A stretch of DNA of 64,000 nucleotides from Pseudomonadota bacterium (GTDB lineage: Bacteria > Pseudomonadota > Alphaproteobacteria > Reyranellales > Reyranellaceae), in assembly GCA_018240745.1 (NCBI GenBank), contig JAFEFF010000220.1, forward strand, positions 24,243 through 88,242, in the 5' to 3' direction. The notes under the pieces were generated by a model. The model was not told where the DNA came from. It was given only the letters and a program-made list of their open reading frames with translations, and searched no databases. Made by a program: the position numbers and the translations under genes. The number at the start of each line of letters is the position of its first letter. Position 1 is the first letter of the stretch. Shown in pieces: positions 7,276 through 16,472 of the stretch.

Positions 7276-9606
7276 CTATCCGCAGCGCGAATAGCCGCAG
7301 TTGAGGCAGATGTCGCAGCCTTCCTGGTGGGTCAGCGCGGCCGCCCCGCAGTTCGGGCACTGGCCCATCCTGGCCGCCGGCGCGCCAGACCCATCGGCCG
7401 GCTCCCGCGCGCCAGCGGCGAGCTTGAGCCGCGCCTCGACCGCCTCGGCGATGCCCGGCGCATCGTCGGCCGCCAGGAAGCCGATCTCGATCAGGTGACG
7501 CTCGATCACCCCGCCGATCGCGGCCAGCAGCGAGGGCACGTAGCGGCCCTCCATCCACTGCCCGCCGCGCGGGTCGAACACCGCCTTCAGCTCCTCGACC
7601 ACGAACGACACGTCACCACCGCGCCTAAACACCGCCGAGATCATGCGGGTCAGCGCCACCGTCCAGGCATAGTGCTCCATGTTCTTGGAGTTGATGAAGA
7701 TCTCGAACGGCCGGCGGCGCCCGTCCTGCATGACGTCGTTGATGGTGATGTAGATCGCGTGGTCGCTGCCCGGCCATTTGATCTTGTAGGTCTTGCCCGG
7801 CAGATCTTCCGGCCGGTCGAGCGGCTGAGCGATATAGACCACCGAGTCGCGGCTCGAGACACTATCGCGCGTCGCCGGCACCGGCAGGCTCGACCGTGCC
7901 TCGACCAACGCGTTGGTCGGCTTGACCTCGAGCACGGCGCCGGTCACCTCGTTGGGCCGGTAGGTCGTGCAGCCCTTGCAGCCCTGGGCGTAGGCCTCCT
8001 CGTAGACGTGCTTGAAGGCCTCGAACGATATGTCCTTGGGCAGGTTGATGGTCTTGGAAATCGAGCTGTCGACGAACTCCTGCGCCGCCGCCTGCATGGC
8101 GAGGTGGGCGTCGGGCGTCAGCGTCTGGGCATCGACGAACACGTCGGCCGGCGGCTCGGCCGTGCCCTTGAGCCTGCGCCACAGGCGGAAGGCGTGGTCG
8201 TCGACACTCTCCTCGCGCCGCGTGCCGTCGGGCTGCAGCACGTGCCGGACATGGCTGAAGGCGAATACCGGCTCGATGCCCGACGACACGTTGTCGGCCA
8301 GCAGCGAGATCGTACCGGTTGGCGCAATCGAATTGAGCAAGGCATTGCGGATGCCGTAGCGCGCGATCGCCGACCGCACCTCCTCCGGCAGCGACTTTAC
8401 CGTCTCGCCGGCGAGATAGCGTGCGCGGTCGTAGAGCGGGAAGCTGCCCTTCTCCGCCGCGATGTCGGCCGAGGCGAGATACGACAGCCGCTGCACCGCC
8501 GCGAGCCATTGGCGCGTCAGCCGCACCGCTTCGGTCGAGCCGTAGCGCACGCCGCAGAAGATCAGCGCGTCGGCGAGACCCGTGACGCCGAGGCCGATGC
8601 GGCGCTTGGCCTTGGCCTCGCGCTCCTGTGCCGGCAGCGGGAAGCGCGACACGTCGATCACGTTGTCGAGCATGCGCACGGCGAGCGGCACCAGCTTCTC
8701 CAGCGCCTCCAGGTCGAGCTTGGCCTGCGGCGTGAAGGGATCCTTCACCAGCGCACCGAGATTGATCGAGCCCAGCAGGCATGCGCCATACGGCGGCAAC
8801 GGCTGCTCGCCGCACGGGTTGGTCGCCTGGATCGATTCGCAATAATAGAGGTTGTTCCGCTTGTTGACGCGGTCGATGAAGATCACGCCGGGCTCGGCGC
8901 AGTCGTAGGTGGCGCGCATGATGCGCTCCCACAGCGCTCGCGCCTTCACTGTCTTGTAGACCTTGCCGCCGAACACGAGCTTCCAGTCGGCGTCGTCCTT
9001 GACCGCCTGCATGAACGCATCGGTGACCAGCACGGAAACGTTGAACATGCGCAGCCGCTTGGCATCGCGCTTGGCGTCGACGAAGCCCTCGATGTCGGGA
9101 TGGTCGCAGCGCAGTGTCGCCATCATCGCGCCGCGGCGGCTGCCCGCGCTCATGATGGTGCGGCACATCGAATCCCAGACGTCCATGAAGGAGAGCGGAC
9201 CCGAGGCGTCGGCGCCGACGCCCTTCACGGGCGCGCCCATCGGGCGGAGCGTCGAGAAGTCGTGGCCGATGCCGCCGCCCTGCTGCATGGTCAGCGCCGC
9301 TTCCTTCACGTTCTCGAAGATGCCAGCCATGTCGTCGGGGATGCCGCCCATGACGAAGCAGTTGAACAGTGTCACCGTGCGGCCGGTGCCGGCGCCGGCG
9401 ATCACCCGGCCGGCCGGCAGGAACTTGAAGCCCTGCAGCGCCTCGTGGAAACGGCCGGCCCAGGCCTCGGGATCGCGCTCCGGCGCGGCCAGCGCGCGGG
9501 CGACCCGCCACCACGTGCCTTCGAGATCGGCGTCACCAACCCCCGAGGCATCGCGGAACCGGTATTTCATGTCCCAGATGCGCTGGGAGAGCGGCGCCCA
9601 ATCCAT
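7276..9606 (-). CDS. nrdJ: class II (adenosylcobalamin-dependent) ribonucleotide reductase
   Basis: 776 residues from the ATG at 9606. This is the compact NrdJ form that makes deoxyribonucleotides using adenosylcobalamin, without oxygen or a small subunit. A first redox Cys lies in FNCFVMGG (C83). The active-site loop NPCGEQ at 263-268 supplies C265 and E267, and the phosphate-binding NSIAPTGTISLL is present. The TSCx2 family late motifs lead to a C-terminal zinc-ribbon-like tail (CPNCG ... CDICLNCGYSRCG). In-frame TTG codons at 9642/9639 would add 12 residues and have A-rich upstream sequence, so the start is uncertain. No cobalamin riboswitch was recognised in the 59 bp upstream. The cofactor enzyme gene sits at 32425-33012. 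Confidence 0.94.
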   Translation of the reverse strand: MDWAPLSQRIWDMKYRFRDASGVGDADLEGTWWRVARALAAPERDPEAWAGRFHEALQGFKFLPAGRVIAGAGTGRTVTLFNCFVMGGIPDDMAGIFENVKEAALTMQQGGGIGHDFSTLRPMGAPVKGVGADASGPLSFMDVWDSMCRTIMSAGSRRGAMMATLRCDHPDIEGFVDAKRDAKRLRMFNVSVLVTDAFMQAVKDDADWKLVFGGKVYKTVKARALWERIMRATYDCAEPGVIFIDRVNKRNNLYYCESIQATNPCGEQPLPPYGACLLGSINLGALVKDPFTPQAKLDLEALEKLVPLAVRMLDNVIDVSRFPLPAQEREAKAKRRIGLGVTGLADALIFCGVRYGSTEAVRLTRQWLAAVQRLSYLASADIAAEKGSFPLYDRARYLAGETVKSLPEEVRSAIARYGIRNALLNSIAPTGTISLLADNVSSGIEPVFAFSHVRHVLQPDGTRREESVDDHAFRLWRRLKGTAEPPADVFVDAQTLTPDAHLAMQAAAQEFVDSSISKTINLPKDISFEAFKHVYEEAYAQGCKGCTTYRPNEVTGAVLEVKPTNALVEARSSLPVPATRDSVSSRDSVVYIAQPLDRPEDLPGKTYKIKWPGSDHAIYITINDVMQDGRRRPFEIFINSKNMEHYAWTVALTRMISAVFRRGGDVSFVVEELKAVFDPRGGQWMEGRYVPSLLAAIGGVIERHLIEIGFLAADDAPGIAEAVEARLKLAAGAREPADGSGAPAARMGQCPNCGAAALTHQEGCDICLNCGYSRCG

Positions 9607-9664
9607 CCTGTAAAGATAGGCGCGGATTGGGCTTTTCAACAAGTGTTCTTTTTTCGTTCTTGAC

Positions 9665-10384
9665 CTAAACTCCCTCGATCAAACGCGACGTGGCGCCCTC
9701 GATCCTCTCCTGCAGCGTCTGCATGAAGACTTCGCGCGAGAGGCCCGGCGGGATCGGCGGCAGGATCTCGAGTGTCAGCACGCCCGGCCGCTTGATCCAT
9801 TTGCGCCGGCCCCAGAACAGGCCCGAGTTGAGCGCAATCGGTACCACCGGCACGCCGAGCTGCCGATAAAGGGCCGCAGTGCCGACGTGGTAGCGTTTGC
9901 GGTCGCCCGGCGCGACGCGCGTGCCTTCGGGGAAGATCACGATCGAGCGGCCGTTGGCGATCGCCGCCTTGGCCTGCTTCACCAGCCCGCGGAGCGCCGT
10001 CGATCCGTCGCCGCGCGCAACGGCGATGTTGCCCGCACGCGCCATCGCCCAGCCGACCACCGGAATGAATAGCAGCTCGCGTTTCAGCACGATGGCGATG
10101 TCGTCGAACAGCAGGGTGAAGGAGAGCGTCTCCCAGCTCGACTGGTGCTTGCTGGCGAGGATCGCCGGGCCGGCCGGCAAGTTCTCACGGCCCACGACCC
10201 GGTGGGTCAGCCCGACGGTGATCCGCAGCCACCACAGCACGAAGACTATCCACAGTCTCGCCCAGGCGATGATCCAGCGCCGCGGCGCCAGCAACAGCGG
10301 CAGGCCGACGATCGCGATCACCGCGGTGCCCAGGTACCAGCCCACATTGAACGCGAGCGAACGCAGCCAGAGAACGGTTGTCAT
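9665..10384 (-). CDS. plsC: 1-acyl-sn-glycerol-3-phosphate acyltransferase
   Basis: 239 residues. A hydrophobic N-terminal segment (about 12-33, and a second near 40-58) anchors it to the inner membrane. The acyltransferase motif I reads HQSSWE at 80-85, and motif III is FPEGTR at 151-156. Family knowledge: PlsC makes phosphatidic acid from lysophosphatidic acid. In the usual HX4D motif the last residue is Asp; here it is Glu. To my knowledge this is a common variant in alphaproteobacterial PlsC, so I do not read it as damage. Divergent from the zinc-ribbon gene with 78 bp between starts. Confidence 0.92.
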   Translation of the reverse strand: MTTVLWLRSLAFNVGWYLGTAVIAIVGLPLLLAPRRWIIAWARLWIVFVLWWLRITVGLTHRVVGRENLPAGPAILASKHQSSWETLSFTLLFDDIAIVLKRELLFIPVVGWAMARAGNIAVARGDGSTALRGLVKQAKAAIANGRSIVIFPEGTRVAPGDRKRYHVGTAALYRQLGVPVVPIALNSGLFWGRRKWIKRPGVLTLEILPPIPPGLSREVFMQTLQERIEGATSRLIEGV

Positions 10385-10462
10385 CCTTGTTCGACCAGTA
10401 TTGGTGGCCTAATGTCCGCCCGACAGCAAGCTTATGTGGTGTGAAGCCCGCTCCCGGTAGTC

Positions 10463-11149
10463 ATGGTCGTCACCTGTCCCAATTGCCGGTCGCGCTACGC
10501 CGTGGACCCGCTGAAGATCGGCTCCGCTGGTCGCACGGTCGAATGCGCGCGCTGCCATCATCAGTGGCATCAGAAGGTCGACGACGCGTCGCCGGTGCCG
10601 GAGCTGGTGATCCGGCCGACCACGACCGGCGCCTCGCTGCCGGCCGTCATCCCGCCCAAGCCCGCCTTCCCGTGGCGCCGCGCGGTCGTTGTCGGCGTCG
10701 TCGTGGCGCTGCTGATCGCCGCCGTCCTGTTCGCTTTCCGGGCCAGGATCGCCACCATGATCTCCGACGATGCGGGCGTTTCGACGCCAGTGCAGGTCGC
10801 CACCGCGACGACGACTCCGGCACCGTCGCGAACCGTCGCCCCTGAGGCAACCCCGCGCTCGCAGGCTGCTCCGGAAGCGCGGCCGCAGATCGAGGTCGAT
10901 CTCACCACCAGCTCGGTCGAGGCCGTCGACGGCCACTTCGTCGTACGCGGCCAGCTTGTGAACAACGGGCGCGCGCCGGGCTCGACCACGCTGCTGCGGC
11001 TCACCTTCAAGCGCAACGAGGATGTCCTCGGCGAGCGCTCCTTCCCGATGGTCGAGGGACCGCTGCCGCCCGGCGGCCGCGCGACCTTCAGCCAGCCGCT
11101 CGAAAATCCGCCCTCGGGCACGACCGACATCGTGCCGGCAGTCGAGTGA
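10463..11149 (+). CDS. zinc-ribbon (MJ0042-type) single-pass membrane protein
   Basis: 228 residues. The first 35 form a zinc ribbon with C5, C8, C28 and C31 (TCPNCRSRYAVD ... VECARCHHQW). A Pro-rich linker precedes one transmembrane segment, about 74-92. An Ala/Pro/Thr-rich stretch follows, then a C-terminal beta domain of the type that predicts as extracytoplasmic (VDGHFVVRGQLVNNG ... GRATFSQPLENPPSG). Proteins with this layout are widespread in alphaproteobacteria next to cell-division or purine genes, but their role is not known to me. Its TGA overlaps the hpt ATG (TGATG), suggesting a two-gene operon. Confidence 0.85.
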   Translation: MVVTCPNCRSRYAVDPLKIGSAGRTVECARCHHQWHQKVDDASPVPELVIRPTTTGASLPAVIPPKPAFPWRRAVVVGVVVALLIAAVLFAFRARIATMISDDAGVSTPVQVATATTTPAPSRTVAPEATPRSQAAPEARPQIEVDLTTSSVEAVDGHFVVRGQLVNNGRAPGSTTLLRLTFKRNEDVLGERSFPMVEGPLPPGGRATFSQPLENPPSGTTDIVPAVE

Positions 11150-11706
11150 TGACTGCGCAGATTCCCGACCGCCCGCACGTCTCGATTCGCTTCTCCGCCG
11201 CCGAGATCGCCTCGCGCGTCGACGAGATGGCGGCCGATCTCGCCGTCAAGCTGCCGGCCGACACGCTGGTGGTGTCGGTGCTGAAGGGCAGCTTCGTGTT
11301 CGCCGCCGACCTGATCCGCGCGCTGAGCCGCGCCGGCGCCAACTGGTCGATGGATTTCGTGACGCTGTCGAGCTACGGCACGGGCACGCAGACCACCGGC
11401 AACGTCCGCATCGTGCGCGACATCGTCGACGACGTGCGCGGCCGCGACGTGCTGCTGGTCGACGATATCCTCGAATCGGGACTGACGCTGAGCTTTGCCA
11501 AGAACCTGATGAAGGAGCGCGGCGCGCATCGCGTCTGGATCTGCACCCTGCTCGACAAGCCGCACAAGCGGCGGGCGCCGCTGGAGGCCGACTTCACCGG
11601 CTTCCGGGCCGGTGACGAGTTCCTGGTCGGCTACGGCCTCGACTGGGCCCACCGCTTCCGCGGCCTGCCCTACATCGGCGTGGTGGAGAAGCAGCCCGCC
11701 GAATAA
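11149..11706 (+). CDS. hpt: hypoxanthine phosphoribosyltransferase
   Basis: 185 residues, type I phosphoribosyltransferase fold. It salvages hypoxanthine/guanine to IMP/GMP using PRPP. The PRPP-binding loop VLLVDDILESGLT lies at about 101-113. The pyrophosphate loop SVLKGSF is at about 43-49, and the acidic hood and C-terminal GYGLDWAHRFRGLPYIG are family typical. I take ATG 11149, which overlaps the upstream TGA; a GTG at 11146 is also in frame. The unlinked stop is followed by about 160 bp without a gene. Confidence 0.94.
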   Translation: MTAQIPDRPHVSIRFSAAEIASRVDEMAADLAVKLPADTLVVSVLKGSFVFAADLIRALSRAGANWSMDFVTLSSYGTGTQTTGNVRIVRDIVDDVRGRDVLLVDDILESGLTLSFAKNLMKERGAHRVWICTLLDKPHKRRAPLEADFTGFRAGDEFLVGYGLDWAHRFRGLPYIGVVEKQPAE

Positions 11707-11869
11707 CGGCCTTCACGCCCTCGAGCTGAAGGCTGCGCGGCAGGCAGGTACGGTAGATGACGGTGTGCGCCGTGCGGCAACTGCGGGCCGACTCGGGCAA
11801 GTCTTGTGCCATGCCGGGTACGGGGGCGCGAAATGTGCAACCGCGCTCGCTCCCCGGCGTTCGTAGGCC

Positions 11870-12154
11870 ATGATCTTCCCCAGCCTGAGCGACGCTGAAA
11901 GAGCAGTGCTCGAGGATTTGCTGCTGCACGGTCCCAACCGGAACCTGCCGACGCCGATCCGCGGCCGCCTGGCACTCTACAAGCTGATCGACGAGACCCC
12001 GAACGGCTGGAAGATCACGCCGCTCGGCCAGCAGGCGCTGCAGGTCGCGCCCGCCGCCAGCTCCCCGTCACAAGCGCCCCGCAAGGAAAGCCGCTCATCC
12101 GACCATGAGCGCCACTACGGCAAGAAGAGCCGCGACACCTCGTGGTTCGGCTGA
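11870..12154 (+). CDS. small hypothetical protein with winged-helix-like N-terminus
   Basis: 94 residues. The first 60 read as an alpha-rich, winged-helix-like unit (LSDAERAVLEDLLLHG ... LYKLIDETPNGWKITPLGQQAL). The remainder is a Ser/Lys/Arg-rich tail ending SRDTSWFG. The TPxGWxITPLGxxAL pattern is seen in small uncharacterised alphaproteobacterial proteins that resemble DNA-binding folds; that resemblance is my inference. There is no convincing ribosome binding site before ATG 11870, and the 163-bp gap upstream holds nothing I recognise. A strong hairpin lies 20 bp after the stop. Confidence 0.55.
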   Translation: MIFPSLSDAERAVLEDLLLHGPNRNLPTPIRGRLALYKLIDETPNGWKITPLGQQALQVAPAASSPSQAPRKESRSSDHERHYGKKSRDTSWFG

Positions 12155-12173
12155 TCTGACTTGCACACAAAGA

Positions 12174-12207
12174 AGCCCGTCCCGCGGGGGAGACGACGGG
12201 ACGGGCT
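12174..12207 (+). terminator. perfect 11-bp hairpin, possible transcript end
   Basis: AGCCCGTCCCG (12174-12184) pairs perfectly with CGGGACGGGCT (12197-12207) around a 12-base loop, 20 bp after the stop of the 94-residue protein. It is followed by CTGCTCTGTC rather than a T-run, so it is not a classical intrinsic terminator. A weaker second hairpin (GCACGGG/CCCGTGC, 12221-12241) follows. Confidence 0.5.
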
Positions 12208-12318
12208 CTGCTCTGTCAGGGCACGGGTGCTCACGCCCGTGCATGGGGTCAACGCCCGGCCGGCGAGCTTGTTCCCCCGGTTCTTGCGCGCACACCGCCG
12301 GCAGCCCATGTCGAAACC

Positions 12319-12564
12319 ATGGCACTCGGCACCCCGGGCATGACCTTCGGCCAGCTCGCCCGCGAGCAGCTCGAGATCGAGGTCACCTGTCCCAACTGCA
12401 ACCACCGTCGGTTGATCGACGGCAACACCCCGCGCCTGCGCGACCGGCCGATCGCCGGCGCCCGCTTCCGCTGCGAGAAGTGCGGATCGGTCGGATTGCC
12501 GGAGCTTGGCAAGCAGCGGCTGTGGGCGAAGCGGCTGGCAAAGCACGCGCGGAAGCTGCCGTAG
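12319..12564 (+). CDS. small zinc-ribbon protein
   Basis: 81 residues with two CxxC knuckles, CPNC (about 24-27) and CEKC (about 52-55). They are separated by a basic Arg-rich stretch (RLIDGNTPRLRDRPIAGARF), and the C-terminus is Lys/Arg-rich. This suggests a small zinc-binding, possibly nucleic-acid-binding, protein. No specific family is recognised. Codon use is like the neighbours. It stands alone between a hairpin region and the convergent DUF4175 gene. Confidence 0.6.
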   Translation: MALGTPGMTFGQLAREQLEIEVTCPNCNHRRLIDGNTPRLRDRPIAGARFRCEKCGSVGLPELGKQRLWAKRLAKHARKLP

Positions 12565-12569
12565 GTTCT

Positions 12570-12617
12570 CATTGGACCACGCATCGCTCATGAGCGGACC
12601 GGAAGCCCGCGGTCCCA
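12570..12617. repeat. family A repeat, degenerate copy A3
   Basis: A short, decayed relative of the family A element lies in the convergent gap. It contains CTCATTGGACC, the central CGCTCATGAGCG palindrome (about 12585-12596) and CCCGCGGTCCC. The flanking CGCGCCACT palindrome is missing and the outer stem is imperfect. Confidence 0.6.
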
Positions 12618-12618
12618 G

Positions 12619-15177
12619 CTAATACGTCTTCAGCAGACGGTCGATGTAGTCGAGCTCTTCCTTCGGCCGCTGCTGCTCGCCGGCCCGGCGGCGCAGTTCG
12701 TCGAGGATCTCGCGGCTCTTCTGCCGTTCGAGCTCGAGCGGCACCTTGTCGACGCCGGTGTCGACCGAATCACCGAAGTTGCCGTCGGAGCGGCCGAGCG
12801 GATCGCGGTCCTCGCTGCGGCGCTCCTTCTCCTCGATCTCGGCGATGTCCTGGCCGTTGCCGGGGCCGCGCTGGCGCATCTGCTCGGCCATGTCGCCCAT
12901 GCCCTGCTGCAGGTTGTCGAGCGCGCGACGCTGGGCGCGGCTCGCCTCGCGCGGATCACCGCGCCGCAGCGCCTCCTCGGCCTCACGCATCGACCGTTCG
13001 GCACGGCCCAGCGAGTCGGGCATCTGCATGCCGTTCTCGTCGAGCTTCTTCATGAAGTCGCCGAGCTGGTTGCGCAGATGGCCCTGCTGGTTGCCCTGGT
13101 TGTCGCCCCACTGCTGGTCTCCCTGGCCCTGGCCAGGCTGTTGACCTTGCTGACCCTGCTGACCCTGTTGCCCGCGCTGGCCCTGCTGGCCGCGCTGACC
13201 CTGCTGTTGCTGCTGGCGGCCCTGCCGCTCGCTCTCACCCAGAAGCTGGTTCTGACGCCGCGACAGCCGGTCGAGCTGGTTCATCATTTCGCGGCCCTGC
13301 TGGTTGCCCTGGCCCTGCTGGCCCTGACGCTGCTGCCCGCGCTGGCCGTTCTGCGCCATCATCGGCGTGGCGTTCTCCATCATCTTGCGCAGCTCTTCCA
13401 ACAGGCGCTTGGCTTCCTCGCGCTGGCCGTTGCGGGCCATCTCGCGGATCTTGTCGAGCATCTTCTGGATGTCGTCGGAGGTGATCGTGTTGTTCGGATC
13501 CATCCGGTCCGCCTGCTCCTGCATGCGGCGGCGTTCCTCGGGATCCTTCATCCGCTCGGCCAGCTCCTTCTGCCAGCGGTCCATCGCATTGTAGAGCTGC
13601 TGAATCAGCCGCTCGATCTCCTCGTCGCCGGCCTGGCGCTGCATGGCGTCGCGCAGGTCCTGGCGCGCCTGCTCGACCGCGCGCTCGGCGTCGGAGGTCG
13701 CGCCCTGCTCGAGGCGCAGCGCCATGTCCCAGAGGAGATTCTGGGTGTCGGCGATCACCGGCTTCTCGCCGCTGGCGGCGAGCCGCGCCGCCCCGATGCG
13801 CAGGCCGAGCTGCACCACCGGATCGTCGCGATACGACTTGGGATGCGCCTGGATCATGTGCATGCCGTCGGCGACGTCGATGCGCAGCGCCTTGGGATCG
13901 ATCGTCAGCTGCTTGCGCAGCACGATCAGCGCCCGCGCCGTCGGGTCGTTGAACACGCGTTCGGGCAGCAGGAAGGTCTCGGCCGCGCTCGAGCCCTTCT
14001 GGCCGAGCGCATCGGTGGCGAACAGGATGACCCGCACCTTCATGCCGGCCCACGGGTGGCTGGTGAGGTCGCGCACGAAGGTGTCGCTCACCTTCTTGCT
14101 GTTGCCCGGCACCGGCAGGTCGATGCGCAGCACCTCCGGCTCTTCGCCATCCAGCATGTCGGCACCGAGCTGGGAACCGTGCAGGCGCATCTGCAACTGC
14201 ACCCCGGTCACGCCGAAGTCGTCGCCGGCGATGTAGTCGATCTTGGTCGACCAGCGGTCGACGCCGATCGGCTTGGAGAATTCGATGGTCGGCGGCAGGT
14301 CGGGAATGACGTGCAGCTTCCAGCTCGCCTGCTCGTCGCCGCGCGCCTGCAGGGCGATCCTGGTGCCCTCGCTGATGACCGTCTCGACCTGGTACTTGCC
14401 CTGGCTGACGGTGCCGAATTCCGTCTCCTTGCCGTCGATGGAAAGCTTGGGCGGATGGCGGCCGCGGACGTCGTCGACGAAGCCCGCGAGCTTGCTGCCG
14501 ACCGGCACGCGCAGCAGCTTGTCGTGCTCCGCCATGTCGAGATAGATCGGCGGCTTGCCGGTATAGGTCGGCGGCGCGATCCAGAGGTTGGCAACGACGG
14601 GCGGCGGCGGCGGGAAGGCCGGTGTGAAGGCGGTCGCCATGCGATCGGCGCGCCAGCCGCCGGCCGAGGCCACGGCGACGACCAGCGCCAGCAGGGGCAC
14701 CAGCCGCAGCGCCCAGGTGTCGAACTTCGCGAGGCCCGGACGCGCCGGCCCGTTGCTGAGGCTCGCGAGACGCTCGGCTTCGCGGCGGCGATGCGCCTCC
14801 CACAGCGCCGCGACCATGCTGTCCTGCCTGCCGGCCGCGAGCGTGTCCTGCACGGCGACCAGCGGACGGTGCGGCACACCGGAATCCCGCTCGAGGCGGC
14901 GGATGGCTTCGGCACGGATCGGCCAGCTGAACGTCCGGAAGCGCCACCAGGCAAGACCGACGAAGCCCACTGCCAGGGCGGCCAGCACGCCGGTATGCAG
15001 CCAGGGATCGAGTCCGCCGAACAGGTCGAGATGGGCTGCCGCGACGAACAGGGCGACCATGGAAACCAGCGGCATCAGCCGCGGCCAGATGCCTTCCCAG
15101 GCAAGCGCCAGCCACGCCAAGCCGATCTTGCGCTCAACGCCCGGAGCAGGGATCGGAGTGGCTTCGGTGGCGTCCAT
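12619..15177 (-). CDS. DUF4175 (TIGR02302) membrane protein
   Basis: 852 residues. Two N-terminal hydrophobic segments (about 25-45 and 55-75) and a third near 160-180 are followed by a long extracytoplasmic region. That region includes beta-rich parts (NLWIAPPTYTGKPPIYLD), then a coiled, Arg/Glu/Met-rich section. From about residue 600 there is a Gln/Gly repeat tract (GQQGQRGQQGQ type). The C-terminus ends with charged helices. This matches the alphaproteobacterial DUF4175 family of unknown function that habitually follows lysA. ATG 15177 was chosen because AAAGGA lies just upstream. The lysA stop is 21 bp upstream, so lysA and this gene likely form one transcript. Confidence 0.87.
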   Translation of the reverse strand: MDATEATPIPAPGVERKIGLAWLALAWEGIWPRLMPLVSMVALFVAAAHLDLFGGLDPWLHTGVLAALAVGFVGLAWWRFRTFSWPIRAEAIRRLERDSGVPHRPLVAVQDTLAAGRQDSMVAALWEAHRRREAERLASLSNGPARPGLAKFDTWALRLVPLLALVVAVASAGGWRADRMATAFTPAFPPPPPVVANLWIAPPTYTGKPPIYLDMAEHDKLLRVPVGSKLAGFVDDVRGRHPPKLSIDGKETEFGTVSQGKYQVETVISEGTRIALQARGDEQASWKLHVIPDLPPTIEFSKPIGVDRWSTKIDYIAGDDFGVTGVQLQMRLHGSQLGADMLDGEEPEVLRIDLPVPGNSKKVSDTFVRDLTSHPWAGMKVRVILFATDALGQKGSSAAETFLLPERVFNDPTARALIVLRKQLTIDPKALRIDVADGMHMIQAHPKSYRDDPVVQLGLRIGAARLAASGEKPVIADTQNLLWDMALRLEQGATSDAERAVEQARQDLRDAMQRQAGDEEIERLIQQLYNAMDRWQKELAERMKDPEERRRMQEQADRMDPNNTITSDDIQKMLDKIREMARNGQREEAKRLLEELRKMMENATPMMAQNGQRGQQRQGQQGQGNQQGREMMNQLDRLSRRQNQLLGESERQGRQQQQQGQRGQQGQRGQQGQQGQQGQQPGQGQGDQQWGDNQGNQQGHLRNQLGDFMKKLDENGMQMPDSLGRAERSMREAEEALRRGDPREASRAQRRALDNLQQGMGDMAEQMRQRGPGNGQDIAEIEEKERRSEDRDPLGRSDGNFGDSVDTGVDKVPLELERQKSREILDELRRRAGEQQRPKEELDYIDRLLKTY

Positions 15178-15198
15178 CGAGTCCTTTCTCACTTACGC

Positions 15199-16470
15199 TT
15201 ACGCGGGCTCCATCCAGGGCGGGAACCGCTCCGAAGAGAGCATCTCGTCGATCGAGGGCCGCGGACGGACGACCGCAAACCGCGTGCCGTCCACCAAGAC
15301 CTCGGGCGCCAGCGGCCGCGTATTGTAGCTCGAAGCCATCACCGCGCCGTACGCACCGGCCGAGCGTACCATGATGAGGTCGCCCGCAGATAGGGCAGCC
15401 AAATCACGGTTCTGTGCCAGATAATCGCCCGATTCACACACTGGCCCAACAATGTCACAACGGATCGTGGCGGCATCGGGGCGCGGACGGCGCACCGGCA
15501 CGATGTCATGCCACGCCTCGTACAACGTCGGCCGGATCAGATCGTTCATCGCCGCATCGACGACCACGAAGGTCCTGGACACGCCGGGCTTCACGAGGAT
15601 CACCTCGCTCACCAGCACACCCGCCTCGCCGACCAGCCGGCGGCCGGGCTCGAAGGTCAGCTCGCAGCCCAGCCCGTCGGTCTCCTTGGCGACAAGCTGC
15701 AGGAAGGATGCGACCGAGGGCGGCTGCTCGTCGGCATAGACGATCCCCAGGCCGCCGCCGATATCGAACCGGTCGATGCGATGACCGTCGGCACGAAGCT
15801 GGGTGATCAGGCCGCGGACCCGGGCGATTGCATCGCGATAGGGATCGAGTGTGGTGAGCTGCGAGCCGATGTGCATCGCCACTCCGACCACCTGCAGGTT
15901 CGGCAGCTTGCCGGCCAGCGTGTAAGCCTCCCGCGCGAGATCGATATCGATGCCGAACTTGTTCTCCTTGCGGCCGGTCGTGATCTTCTCGTGCGTGGCG
16001 GCATCGATGTCGGGATTCACGCGGATGGTGATCGCGGCCTTCACGCCGAGCTGGCCAGCGACGGCGTTCAGCGTCTCGAGCTCGGCCGAGCTCTCGACGT
16101 TGATCTGGCCGATGCCGGCCTGCAACGCCGCCATCAGCTCCGACGGCTTCTTGCCGACACCGGAATAGACGATCTTCTTCGCCGGGATGCCGGCGGCCAA
16201 AGCGCGGCGCATCTCGCCCACCGAGACGATGTCGGCGCCGGCGCCGAGATCGCCGAACAGCTTCACGACGGCCAGATTCGAGTTCGCCTTCAGCGCGTAG
16301 CAGACCGAGGCGTTCATGCCCCTCATCGCCACGGCGAACTCCTGCCAGGCCGCGCGCAGCGCGCCGGCCGAGTAGCAGTAGAATGGCGTGCCGACCTGCC
16401 CGGCGATGGTCTTCAGCGCCACGCCCTCCGCCTGCATGTCGCCGGTGGCGTCGTAGGCGAAGAAGCTCAT
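15199..16470 (-). CDS. lysA: diaminopimelate decarboxylase
   Basis: 423 residues. This is the PLP-dependent fold III enzyme that makes L-lysine from meso-diaminopimelate, the last step of the pathway. The PLP-binding Lys is K61 in CYALKANSN. The glycine loop (FDIGGGLGIVY) and the substrate-contact motif with Cys from the partner subunit (GPVCESGD) are present. Translation starts at ATG 16470, and the sequence upstream is entirely repeat C1, so the leader or promoter must lie within or beyond it. In many alphaproteobacteria a small lipoprotein gene sits between argH and lysA; here only the repeat does. Confidence 0.96.
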   Translation of the reverse strand: MSFFAYDATGDMQAEGVALKTIAGQVGTPFYCYSAGALRAAWQEFAVAMRGMNASVCYALKANSNLAVVKLFGDLGAGADIVSVGEMRRALAAGIPAKKIVYSGVGKKPSELMAALQAGIGQINVESSAELETLNAVAGQLGVKAAITIRVNPDIDAATHEKITTGRKENKFGIDIDLAREAYTLAGKLPNLQVVGVAMHIGSQLTTLDPYRDAIARVRGLITQLRADGHRIDRFDIGGGLGIVYADEQPPSVASFLQLVAKETDGLGCELTFEPGRRLVGEAGVLVSEVILVKPGVSRTFVVVDAAMNDLIRPTLYEAWHDIVPVRRPRPDAATIRCDIVGPVCESGDYLAQNRDLAALSAGDLIMVRSAGAYGAVMASSYNTRPLAPEVLVDGTRFAVVRPRPSIDEMLSSERFPPWMEPA

Positions 16471-16472
16471 CG

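Noticed and set aside
6106..9663. 1185-codon open frame on the plus strand
   Set aside because: It is antisense to the protease and nrdJ genes, has no family resemblance, and follows from high GC at the third codon position.
9607..9664. Possible cobalamin riboswitch upstream of nrdJ
   Set aside because: Only 58 bp separates nrdJ from plsC, too short for a B12 box element, and no B12-box sequence was seen.
13100..13330. Repeats looking like a CRISPR array
   Set aside because: Units are short, irregular and in frame with the Gln/Gly tract of DUF4175; no spacers and no cas genes.
13078..15393. 771-codon plus-strand frame with Leu-rich start
   Set aside because: Antisense of the Gln/Gly tract and the DUF4175 gene; Leu runs are the mirror of Gln codons.
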